Below the pieces are notes generated by a model. It worked only from the letters and a program-made list of their open reading frames with translations. It searched no databases and had not been told where the DNA came from. Positions 14,116-25,100 of a stretch of 64,000 nt of DNA are shown here, piece by piece (the first letter of the stretch is position 1; each line of letters starts with the position of its first letter). The position numbers were made by a program, and so were the translations under genes. This DNA comes from Eremomyces bilateralis CBS 781.70. Lineage: Eukaryota > Ascomycota > Dothideomycetes > Eremomycetales > Eremomycetaceae. The stretch is taken from positions 363,018 through 427,017 of the forward strand of contig NW_022985073.1 of NCBI RefSeq assembly GCF_010015585.1, in the 5' to 3' direction.

Positions 14116-15133
14116 TCGGTTTTAACTCCACGTACTCGAGACGAGATTCCATGATGGACAAATTCTACTAATTGTCGAGGTGTCGCTTATTTTCTTGCTG
14201 AACGGCATACGTAACCTAAGTTCTGCTCATGAGTTTGTACGAAGTTCTGCTCGAACCACGGTGCCATATCAGTGTCCGGTCGTGGCTTCAACTGGGTTGA
14301 AGGACACTGAACTTATTCTGTACGATTACCGGCATACCCGCCGGAACCAGAACACTACATAGTTGAAATTCCGAAAAGTCCAGAGATCAAAGGGTTACAA
14401 AGGATCCAATAGTTGTCCGCATCTCCTGACATCACCAAGTCCACGCGGGATTCTCTCGTTCTCTGCCATTGATCGACACCGACTACGGTAGCGCCCTCGG
14501 CATCAGTCCTTCAACCTTCTCGAATATATATGGATCCTTAGGGACCGGGAGTTTGAAACACCGTTCCAGAAGGCCCGTGGAAGGAAATTGAATTCATTTC
14601 ACCTGATGAAGTGATGAAGCACCTGGGTATCCTCGGCATGAGAAACCGCGGCAGCGCGGCAGCATTGGCCGAGACAACAAATCCCTGGAGCATCAGATGC
14701 CACTGACGTGACGTCGATTATTTATTTTATGCCGCCGGATGTAACGTGTCTTGTCCTCCTTGCGAATTGTAGAATCCTCCTTCTTTCTCTCGTTTGTATA
14801 CTATTTTCATCTGTTTTTTGGATATCGTTGGAGGCGTGACATCTGACCGTCTGGAACTTCCATCACTCCACCAAACTGCACGCCGACGCATACTACGGGA
14901 ACTAACGACGCGGGGAAGCTCAACCTACGTCTCAATAATTGTGTAAGACGAGTAACGAACGGCTATTCCTCCTTAGCCTGGTCAGTGAGACAGAAAAGAA
15001 AGTTGAAGTGCAGACGCTTGCAGCTGGAAAGTTAGTCAGAGCCAGTCACAGCTCTCCCAATTCCCGTGAATCATTCACCGTTGGCATTTTATTGGTATCG
15101 ATTTAATCGCATCACTCCCGACTTTTCATCGCC
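14116..15133. other. Intergenic, 1 kb, promoter side of the aminotransferase
   Basis: No supported gene. A CRE/bZIP-like block, TGACGTGACGTCG, lies at 14704-14716 about 430 bp before the aminotransferase ATG and could be a regulatory site. Short open frames here are unremarkable. Confidence 0.45.
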
Positions 15134-16579
15134 ATGTCTCCTTCTTCCACTTCCCCGAAACAAATACCGCTTCAACGCCTCACTCCCAGCCGTCGTCTTC
15201 AACAAATCTCAAACCACATGGCGTCCTCCAAACCCTCCGCCTTCCCGGCCTCGACCGTGCCGCAGGCACCGGAAGATCCGCTGTTCGGCCTGATGGCTGC
15301 GTACAAGCGGGATACCTCGGAGAAGAAGGTGGATTTGGGAATTGGCGCGTATCGTGATGATAATGCGAAGCCGTGGGTGTTGCCGGTGGTGAAGAAGGTG
15401 AGTGCGACAGCGAGTGGCAATGCTTATCGCGAGAACGGGAATACTGACTGTCCTGTTCTCAGGCCGATGATATCCTAAGAAATGATCCAAACCTCAATCA
15501 TGAATATCTGCCCATTGCCGGTCTTCCGGAGTTCACTTCCGCATCGCAGAAGCTCATCTTCGGATCGGATAGCCAGGCAATCAAGGACGGTCGCGTAAGT
15601 CTGCGCCATCTACAACCTCACATCATCCTAACTCCTCTAGGTCGCCTCCATCCAAGCCATCTCCGGCACTGGTTCCCTCCATCTCGGCGCCCTCTTCCTC
15701 CGCAAATTCTACAACCCCGCCAATCCCCCTAGCATCTACCTCTCCAACCCCACCTGGGCCAACCACCACCAAATCTTCACCAACGTTTCCCTCCAACTCG
15801 CCCACTACCCCTACTTCTCTCCGCAGACCCGCGGCCTCGACTTCACCGGCATGCTCGCCGCCATCTCCGCTGCCCCCACCGGCAGCATCATCCTCCTGCA
15901 CGCCTGCGCCCACAACCCCACCGGCGTCGACCCCACCCAAGCCCAATGGACCCAAATCGCCGACGTCATGGAACAAAAGGGCCTCTTCCCCTTCTTCGAC
16001 AACGCCTACCAGGGCTTCGCCTCCGGCGACCTCGACCGCGACGCCTGGGCCATCCGCCACTTCGTCGCCCGCGGCTTCGAGCTGCTGGTCGCGCAGTCGT
16101 ATGCGAAGAACTTCGGATTGTACGGCGAGCGCGCGGGCTGCTTCCACTACGTGGCGCCGGCGACGGCGAGCGCGGCGGACGCGAGCCGTGTGGCGTCGCA
16201 GCTGGCGATCTTGCAGCGGAGCGAGATCTCGAACCCGCCGGCGTATGGGGCGCGGATCGCAAGCACGGTGCTGAACAATGGGGCACTGTTCGCGGAGTGG
16301 AAGGAGAATCTGACAACGATGAGTGGAAGGTTGATTGGGATGCGGGCGGAGTTGCGGGGGTTGTTGGAGAAGAAGGGGACGCCGGGGACGTGGAATCATG
16401 TGACGGATCAGATTGGGATGTTTAGCTTCACGGGGCTGTCGGAGAAGCAGGTGGGGTTGTTGAGGGAGAAGTGGCATGTGTATATGACGAAGAATGGGCG
16501 GGCGAGCGTCGCGGGGTTGAATAGCCGGAACGTGGAGTATGTGGCGGAGGCGATTGATGACGTTGTGAGGTCGGCCTAG
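15134..16579 (+). CDS. Aspartate aminotransferase (class I PLP enzyme)
   Basis: Three exons (15134-15397, 15463-15594, 15641-16579) give 444 aa from the first ATG or 416 aa from the second ATG at 15218. The enzyme moves an amino group between aspartate and 2-oxoglutarate. Family blocks: DLGIGAYRDDNAKPWVLP, EYLPIAGLPEF, AISGTGSLHLGA, SNPTWANHH, HACAHNPTGVDPT, DNAYQGFASGDLDRDA, the PLP-lysine segment AQSYAKNFGLYGERAG, and MFSFTGLSEKQV at the C terminus. Residues 1-28 contain four basic and no acidic residues, which suits a mitochondrial presequence, while a start at 15218 would give a cytosolic form. It does not end in a PTS1 tripeptide. Enzyme identity is certain; the compartment is inferred. 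Confidence 0.94.
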
Positions 16580-16792
16580 GGAGATTAAGACAGACGGGAG
16601 AGAGTATTGGGTTGGACAGTGGATGTGGTAGGATGTGGTATATAACCCATCTAAAATGGGTAATCCAGGCGCTTCGACTTTTGCTGTTTGTTTAGACTGT
16701 TCCCACTCATACCATAGACTCTCAACACGATACATCAACGCTAGTTAGTATGCAATGTGTATTCCTTTCATCTGACGCATCCCTCGTAAACG

Positions 16793-18029
16793 CTACGTGA
16801 TCAGATCCCATACTATCATGGTCGAACAGAATGCCCCCGTGGCCCAGAACACCATCTGCGCCGTGCTCTTCCGCTCGGAAGCCCGCTTCAGCTCCTTGGT
16901 GCCCCTATCTACGTTCACGGCCGTGTCCATCGCATCTTCCTGTAATTGCGAGATGTGGTCCGCCTGCACCGAAATCTCCGTGGCCAACTGCGTGTTCAGC
17001 TCCGCGATGGTGACCATCGACTGCTGAGTTTGCCTGCCACCAACGCGTTAGCATAATTCCCATGTATGACCGGAATCTTTCGGTCGACGTACCTGATCTG
17101 CTCCATATCCCGCTCTGCCTGCTTTAAGATCAGATCCTCCTCCTCCTGCAACATCTGCAGCTCCTCCTGACTCATCTGGCCCTCCAATTCCCTCCTCTGG
17201 CTCTCCCCCTCCTCCACCTCCTCCGCACTCGCCGCTCCCCCCACCCCCCTAAAAAACTCCATCTCCTCCTTCCCCATCCCCTTCCCTCCCACCCTCCCAC
17301 CAATCCCTCCCCCAACTCTCCCTCCTGCCCCTCCCTTTCCCCATAAACTCCTCGCCCTCTCCCTCTCCCTCTCCACCCATACCTCCACCATCCCGCCCTG
17401 CACCTCCCCCACCCTCCTCAACCGCCCCCTCAAATCCGCCGCCACCCCCTCCCAAAACTCCCTTCTCTGCCGCCCCTGCGTCTCCTCCGCCACCTCCTCC
17501 TCGCTCCGCGCGCCCCCCGCCGCCCACCGCTCCAGCGTGCGCGCCACCGCGTTCTTTTGCGTCGATGTGACGGAGGAGTCGAGGTGCGTGGTCACGGCGG
17601 TGGAGAGCGCGGTGATGCTGGAGGCGAGGTTGCGGAGGAGGGTGGAGGTGGAGGCATCGATTTGGTGGCGTTCAGGGGCGGTGAGGGGGGTGGTGGCAGA
17701 GGTGGGTGGTGGGGGTGTGAGGGTGGTGGAGGAGGAGAGGGTGGAGAGGGAGGAGGAAAGGGAGGGGCGGCGGGCAGCGCGGTGAGTTTGGTGGAGGGGG
17801 AGGGCGAGGTAGGAGGGACGGATTTGTTGGAGGTAGGCGTGGAGTTTGGAAATTTGGGCGTTCTGAGCGAGGTTAGCGGGTTGGGGAGGGTTGGGGAGGG
17901 TTGGGGACGTACAATGGCGTAGGCTTCTTTCAGGAACTTGTCGATGCGGGAGAGGTCGAGTGGTTTGGGGGAGATGGGTGGTGTGGAGTGCTGCTTGAGC
18001 GCGGCGTTGAAGATGGGGGAGATGTCCAT
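16793..18029 (-). CDS. ufe1: ER Q-SNARE, syntaxin-18/Ufe1 type
   Basis: Three exons on the minus strand (18029-17913, 17862-17093, 17033-16793) encode 375 aa. The N terminus (MDISPIFNAAL, RIDKFLKEAYAI, NAQISKLHAYLQQIRPSYL) is the conserved syntaxin-18 helix. A Ser/Thr/Pro-rich then acidic coiled-coil region follows. The SNARE helix spans the last splice junction (MEQIRQTQQSMVTIAELNTQLATE, with the zero-layer Gln in the downstream part HISQLQEDAMDTAVNVDRG). A C-terminal membrane anchor (MVFWATGAFCSTMIVWDLIT) completes it. Known role of the family: fusion of Golgi-derived COPI vesicles at the ER. The gene is convergent with the aminotransferase, 213 bp between stops. Confidence 0.87.
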
Positions 18030-19394
18030 GATTGGTTTCGGAAGGTTTTAGCCGGATTATATGGGTTCGTGTTAGCTCATATTGTAGACAACTCAAAGTT
18101 GAGGAGCTGGTCTTGGTGTCGTCACGGTCGTCAACAATTCGATGCCACGATGTCAACATTTCGATGCCACGATGTCAACATTTCGATGAAGCTCATATAT
18201 GCCTGAGGCATTTAGTATTTGATGCCTAATATTGGTTTCAGTTTGAGAAACGGCCGATCCTCTCACAGGCCAGTTTCTGCTTCAGTTGTTCAAGACAACG
18301 CAAACAACATTTTACGGTTGTATAGGTATATTCTCATGGATTAGAGAGTGCTATCCTTGAAATCTTCACGCTGCCTATGTCGTCGAAAACAATGATTGAC
18401 ACCTCTCTCAACCGCTTCCCTCTGTGTCAAGCCTTCAACGGACCGTATCCTGACCACCTATGGAAAGAGGGCCTGCTTAGCAACTAGAATGCGATTCAAG
18501 TCAATATGTTTATCAAGTAATAGTTCTCGTAAGAGCGATTTCAATGGTGCCGACGCTAATCAACGCATCTGATCGCCTACATCTTACCTGAAAACAAGGT
18601 ATGAAGGTCTACCCCACCACATGTAACAATCAGTCATCTTCTCTTCCGCATTTCCTGTTGCCCAAATTCCATCCCACCGGGACTTTTTTCCTGCCGATTC
18701 CGACATCGCACATGCGACAGATAAAGGCGCACATGCCCCTAAACTAGAACCTGCAGCATCGCAACCGAGGGGTTGAGAGCAGAGACGCATTATCAATCAT
18801 GTAACCAATGGCGGGTCGGGTAAATCAAAGAAGTCGCTCCGGGCGATCGAATGATGATCTATTAGGAGGCTTGCAAAGTGGCAATCCTCCGTGGAGAAAT
18901 GCGGAGAGGAAATCTCGCGAAAATCGCTGTTCTCGAGGAGAGGCGATTGCTGAGAAACCTCTGATGTTAGGCCCGTATGACGGGGGACTCGGTCTACTGA
19001 CATTCAACCTCCATCCTCTAGGTGACAGCGAATATTTCACATCTCAGATCTCACATCATCGGACCGGAGCCGAAACGTAGAAAATCAAAGGCTAGACCAT
19101 CTCAAACGTCGAGCATTTCCAATTTAATGTTCGGATTGGTTACATCCATAGTCCGAGCCATGGACTAAAACGGCATCCCGGCACTTCTTCCCCCCCACAG
19201 TTTCGCCGCACTTAGTCTTCTGCCGCACGTTCTCTTTCTCGTCACGCCGTAGATCAGTCTTTGAATCATCTCAATAAATATCCGAAGACGCCCAATCGTG
19301 TGTTTCTGGCTCATCCTCCTCTTTTCATCGCCAGTTGACCGTTGGCAACTCTCATTATCTCACACAATACGCCAGTGTCACCTGAATCGCCACC
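18030..19394. other. 1.4-kb divergent intergenic region (ufe1 / hemA)
   Basis: This holds the promoters of ufe1 (minus) and hemA (plus). It contains a perfect two-copy tandem repeat at 18140-18183 (see separate entry). No further gene is supported. Open frames at 18797-19080 overlap on both strands and show no family features. Confidence 0.5.
18140..18183. repeat. 22-bp tandem repeat, two perfect copies
   Basis: The unit CGATGCCACGATGTCAACAT + TT occurs at 18140-18161 and again at 18162-18183 without mismatch. It sits 110-155 bp upstream of the ufe1 start codon. Confidence 0.85.
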
Positions 19395-21266
19395 ATGGAG
19401 GCTCTTCTTCGTCAATCGAAGTCGATGTGTCCTTTCCTGATGAAGACGTCCCCCGCGACGCTTCGGACGCTGTCGACCGCTGCCACCTTCACTGCCTCCC
19501 CGGGCGGCGGGTCCATGTCGAACCTGCAGGTTCTGGCCCGTCGTTGCCCGGTGATGGGCAAGGCGTTAGCCGTTCAGACGGCTCGGACTCGCCTTGCCAC
19601 GGTGCCGGGAGCGGCTCGTCGTTATCATGGAAAAGCAGGGAAGGCCAACTTGCATACGACCGCGGCCAAGGAGGCGCAGGCCGTGAATGTGGAGGTGGTT
19701 CATGATAAGCCTGGTCAGTTTAGGAAGAGATTCATCAATGGACTGTTGACAGAGTGCTGACGGTTTCTAACAGTCCCAATTCCTCATGCAGTTCGACCCG
19801 ATGCCCTCCATCCTCGTGCTGCTGTTGCCAGCAAGCCCCCGACTCCCCAGCCGGCCGCGTTCGATTATGAGGCCTTCTATTCCGCCGAATTGGACAAGAA
19901 GCACAAGGATAAGTCCTATCGCTACTTCAACAACATCAACCGCTTGGCCAAGGAATTCCCTCGTGCCCATACGGCCAACAAGGACGAGCGAGTCACCGTG
20001 TGGTGCTCGAACGACTACCTTGGCATGGGCCGCAACCCCGAGGTTTTGAAGAGTATGCATGAGACTCTGGACACCTATGGAGCCGGTGCCGGAGGGACTC
20101 GTAACATATCTGGCCATAACCGGCATGCCATGGAGCTGGAGGCGACTCTCGCCAAACTGCACGCCAAAGAGGCCGCTCTGGTCTTTTCGTCCTGCTACGT
20201 CGCCAACGATGCGACCCTGGCGACCCTCGGCAGCAAGCTCCCCAACTGCGTGATCTTGTCCGACAGCCTCAACCATGCGTCCATGATCCAAGGCATCCGC
20301 CATTCCGGCACCACGAAAATGGTCTTCAAGCACAACGACATCGCGGACCTCGAGAGCAAACTCGCCTCCCTCCCCCCCTCCGTTCCCAAGATCATCGCCT
20401 TCGAATCCGTTTACTCCATGTGCGGCTCCATCGGCCCCATCGAAGCCATCTGCGACCTGGCCGACAAATACGGCGCCATCACCTTCCTCGACGAAGTCCA
20501 TGCCGTCGGCATGTACGGGCCACACGGCGCCGGCGTCGCTGAACACCTCGACTTCGAAGCCCACCGCACCGGACGTCCGACGGGCACCATCATGGACCGC
20601 GTGGATATCATCACCGGCACCCTCGGCAAGGCATATGGCTGCGTCGGTGGGTACATCGCCGGGTCCGCGAAGCTCATCGACACGATCCGTAGCCTCGCCC
20701 CGGGGTTCATCTTCACGACGTCCCTCCCGCCCGCGACGATGGCGGGCGCGACCGCCGCGATCGAGTATCAGGTGCGCACGAACGCGGACCGCCGGCTGCA
20801 GCAAATGCACACGCGGCAAGTAAAGCACGCGCTCGGCGCCAAAGACATCCCCGTGATCCCGAACCCGAGCCACATCGTGCCGCTGCTGGTGGGCAACGCG
20901 GCAGTGGCGCGGCAGGCGAGCGACCTACTCCTCGAGCGATTCGGGATCTACGTGCAGGCAATCAACTATCCGACGGTGCCAGTGGGGCAGGAGCGGCTGC
21001 GCATCACGCCGACGCCGGGTCATACGGGAGAGCTGCAGGCGCATTTGGTGGAGGCGGTGGAGAGCGTGTGGGCGGAGTTGGGGATTAAGCGGACGAGCGA
21101 TTGGAGGGCGGAAGGAGGATTTATTGGCGTGGGGGAGGAGGGGAAGGTGGAGGAGGATCCGCTGTGGACGGAGGAGCAGATGAAGCTGGAGGAGACGGTG
21201 CCGAAGACGTGTGGGGAGGAGGTGGAAAGGGTGGTGGTGCCGACGCCACGCACTGCATTTGCGTGA
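19395..21266 (+). CDS. hemA: 5-aminolevulinate synthase (heme biosynthesis, first step)
   Basis: Two exons (19395-19713, 19774-21266) give 603 aa. The enzyme condenses glycine and succinyl-CoA in the mitochondrial matrix. The first 100 residues form a targeting region that carries two Cys-Pro heme-regulatory motifs (SMCPFL at Cys12 and RRCPVM at Cys51). The catalytic core begins near [19 protein letters not shown]. Blocks include [61 protein letters not shown] and the PLP-lysine [14 protein letters not shown] (about residue 390). The C-terminal lid reaches [19 protein letters not shown]. In other organisms heme binding to CP motifs limits import or stability, so feedback control is likely. 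The gene is intact. Confidence 0.97.
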
Positions 21267-22194
21267 GATGCATGTGAAAGCTGGATGTCGGAGTATCATA
21301 GGGGATGATTGATGAGTATAGCTAAGGTGTGATAAGCAACGGAGAGATGAATCTACTAGTATCCCCTCCAACTCGTTTATTGCCATTGACTGTTTCCCGT
21401 GCTCCGACATTGTTTAATCCACTACCTATTGTGCCTATCCTCGACAATAGGAGGCTATTGGTTGATAGTTGGGTCTATTGAGCTTGCGTCGAACCTCCAT
21501 AGTTCTACTATGGTAGATTCGCTTCTGCGAATACTTACCAACTGACCTGTTTAATTTTGAATGTCCCGTAGCTTTCTGCGACGTACACTCAATTCTTCTT
21601 TCTTTTAGAAACCTCAACCAACTCCTGAATGAGACATACGATCTCGTCTGCCTTTCATTATAGCAATCGAATTCACAGTGTGACTGAAGGTGCTTACCTA
21701 CAAGTATCATCTCCAATTCGAGCAGATATCAGGCAATCACCAAATCCCTCACGTGATCTTCAAAGGTAGTTGTGAAATCCAGGCACTGCGCCACACTACG
21801 CCACAAATAATCAGCCTTGTGTGTCTTTCACGTCTAAGTTGTCGCGCATTGTCTCGCCGAAAGCTCAATTCACCACCTTCACCATCCGTGGAGTTTTCGC
21901 CCACAATCCTCTCCCCTCGTTCATTTCCCTTTCAATCATTCCTTTCTCGTCCGTTCATCTCACATGAGGAGGGATTGTTGTGCTACGAGTCTCCATCAGG
22001 CAATCTCTTGCGTGTCCCCTCTATTCATCCCTGCTCCCGCTTTTCTCTGATATCATTCTCGACATCGAGCTCATCGAGACGCTGGAAGCACCTCCGAATA
22101 CCTACACAGGTCGCTCATCACTGTTGGATGATCGAGATTCACTCCATCAATCGTCCCCGCCCTTATCGGGCTTCGTTCTCACAGGTCCGTCACC
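21267..22194. other. Intergenic and long leader of the THO2 gene
   Basis: No independent gene is supported. The 21840-22190 part is strongly pyrimidine-rich. A possible 3' splice site (GTTCTCACAG, ending 22184) lies 10 bp before the THO2 ATG, so the leader may hold an intron. An open frame at 21690-22226 overlaps the ATG and looks like leader sequence, not protein. Confidence 0.45.
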
Positions 22195-25100
22195 ATGCCG
22201 CCGCCGAACAAGCGCAAACGTGGTGATCGATCCTACTCCACCGATTCCACGGAGTATGGGACGCGCCCTTCACCCCACCGTCCACAGAACTTAGGCCTGG
22301 CGCAGCAGAATCCGAACGGCCATGGCCCTTCCATGTCTGGAAGAGGAGGCGGCGCGGCAGGCCGACGATCGAGCAGAGGTGGTATGAGAACCGCGTCGAA
22401 CCAACATCCTCCGAGTCCAAGCCCTTCCGCTTCCGCCGTGTCAACTACTTCGCACGCACAACAGAGACTGCAGTCACAATCCGGCTTGAAAGGACCGCCT
22501 TCTGCCGTGTCCAGCCCTACGGCCTCGATGAAATCCCCTCACCTGACTGGACAGCATCCGAATATGGCCTCTCGGCATCCAAGCACAACCAGCAGCATGG
22601 GACCTCCACCGAGCGAGAAGCCACAAGCACCGTTGATAATACCCCGAGCGTACGAATATCTCACGGACGATGTGGTGGCGGCGTTCTCGACTTCCAAAGG
22701 CTCGTTACCCGATAAAGTCCTTAAGAAGGAGGAAGATATCTATGTGTCCTTGAACACGATGTTCCAAGAGCTGATGTATTCGGCGTTGGAGGGACGGTTA
22801 TCACCTCGTGATGCCGGTGCGGCTGTCAACATGATCTGCAAGAACGCGCAGATTGTTGAACTCGTCGATGCTTCCGACCTGTTCGTCGACTGCATCGCCA
22901 TTCTACACGAGTCCGGTCTGGCCAATGCAACCCTGCATAGGCTGATCCTATCGAGCGGCGTCTCCCCTGCCTTGATGCGCGAGCGACTAGATCAAGAGCT
23001 CCTCACTGCCCTTGGTCTTGTTCGCGGTACTTTCGGACGGATGGGCATTAGATACCTGACCGCAGCACTCTACAAACCGAACTCCTACAACCTGCTTCGC
23101 GAAGAGTCCGAAGGCTACTCGAAACTCATCACGGAATATTTCACCACGGTCGAAAGCCAACCTCCGTCCGGCGAGATTGTCGCGGAAACCTTTCACCGGG
23201 TCCTCGGCTTGATCGGCACCTTCGATCTGGATGTCGGCCGTGTGCTCGATGTCACCCTTGACGTTTTCGCGAACCTCCTCATCCGTCACAACCGCTTCTT
23301 TGTCAAGTTTATCCGTGCCAGCACGTGGTGGCCGGAAACCGTCCCGAACGAACGGTCAGAATGGGACGCCCTTCCTTCATGGGCCGATCCTTCGTCCTCA
23401 TCATGGACTACATCCGATGCAGATCGGCAGAAAATATCGGCACGTCGCGAGGAGCGAGACCGAATATTCTGGGACTCGGTTCGCGAGAAGGGACTTAAGG
23501 CGTACTTCGAAATTAGCACAGCTCGAGAGCTTACAGAGGGCGAGAAAGCTGAAGTGGAAGCCCAAGCCGCGGATGAGCATTTGAATCCACAACTGAAGCA
23601 GAATGTTGAGTGGATGAAAGACACTGGAACGTTTCCACCAAAAGGAAACCACACTGCGGCCCAGTTGATTGGATTCAAGCTACGGTTCTACACGTCGAAG
23701 GCGAGAGACAAGGATGATATGCTACCAGACAACCTGATCTGCCTGGCGGCGTTGTTGATCAAGATCGGGTTCATTTCACTTCGAGACCTATATCCGCACC
23801 TATATCCCGAGGATCAGCAGATGGAGACGTTGAAGGAGAAATTGACCACCGACAAGGAAGAGCGGGAACGGAAGTCTAGGCCAGGTGGAGGAATGAACGC
23901 CTTGACCATGGCGGCTCCTTTAATCGACGACACCCTCCCCCAAGGCAGCTTACCCGCCAAAGTCCGAGAATTTGCGAAAGCCGAAGAGGCGGCCAAGAAA
24001 GACGTCGAGATGAAAGACGCAGACGGCTTCAAGGAACCCTCTAACCAAAAGATGGCCCTCCTCAAGGCCCTGCTTTGCATCGGCGCCCTTCCCGAAGCCC
24101 TCTATTTCCTTGGTCGATTCCCTTGGCTGATGGAACTGGACCCCGAACTCCCCAAATACATCCATCGCTTCATTAATCACAGCATCAGCCAAATCTACGA
24201 GCCCCTCGAGCCACTTGCTCATCGAACGCACGTGCGAGAGGCGAAGAAAGTTCCTTTCGAACAGGCGGGTATGCCAAAGGGCCATCTGAAGGCTGGCAAT
24301 CCGCCATCAAGGAAATCCCTCCGTTGGCAGAACCTCGACCGTGCCGACAATGGCGACGGGATCGACTACAAGTTCTACTGGGAGGATTGGGGTGACAATA
24401 TCCCGGTGTGCAGAAGCATCGACGACTTCTTTGCCCTCTGTGCCTCGTTTATGAATGTTGCTGGCCTCAAGATCGGTCTAGATCCGGCTCTCTTGACGAA
24501 GATGACCAGACTTGGGAAATGGAGTCTGGGGCAAGATACCTCCGAAGCCAACTTCAAGAGATGGGCGGACCTGTTGAAGCGTCTCATTGTTCCTGCATTG
24601 AGTCTGACGAGCAACAATCCCGGTGTTGTCAACGAAGTGTTCGAATTGCTCCAACTCTATCCGACCAGCGTCCGGTACAACATCTATGCCGAATGGTACA
24701 CCGGTGCAACCTCACGTTTACCAGAAATGAAAACCGCCTTCGATCAATCTCGCGCAGAGACCAAAGACGTCCTCAAGCGCATCAGCAAGACCAACATCAA
24801 ACAGATGGCCCGATCGCTCGCAAAGATCTCTTGCGCTTCTCCTGGCATTGTCTTCAGCGTTGCCATCAACCAAATCGAGGCGTATGACAACCTCATTGAA
24901 GTCATCGTGGAGTGCGCTCGCTACTTCACGCTGCTGGGCTACGACATTCTTACCTGGACACTCCTTAACTCCTTGGGCGGCAAAGGACGGAACGCTATGC
25001 AAGCCGATGGAATGCTCACAAGCCGCTGGCTCCATTCCCTCTCCACATTCACGGGACGAGTCCTCAAGCGGTACAGCATCATGCAACCCACCCCGATCCT

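Noticed and set aside
15623-16738. 371-codon minus-strand ORF
   Set aside because: It lies wholly antisense to the aspartate aminotransferase exon, is His/Arg/Pro-rich and shows no family motif; it is a shadow caused by GC-biased codon use.
17249-17922. Glycine-rich ORFs on both strands over the syntaxin gene
   Set aside because: Produced by GGA/GGT repeats in other frames of the SNARE gene exon 2.
19767-20873. 368-codon minus-strand ORF
   Set aside because: Antisense to the hemA second exon; the plus strand encodes unmistakable ALA synthase blocks.
21690-22226. 178-codon ORF before tho2
   Set aside because: Composition is that of a pyrimidine-rich leader (Ser/Pro/Phe), it overlaps the tho2 start, and no homology is recognised.
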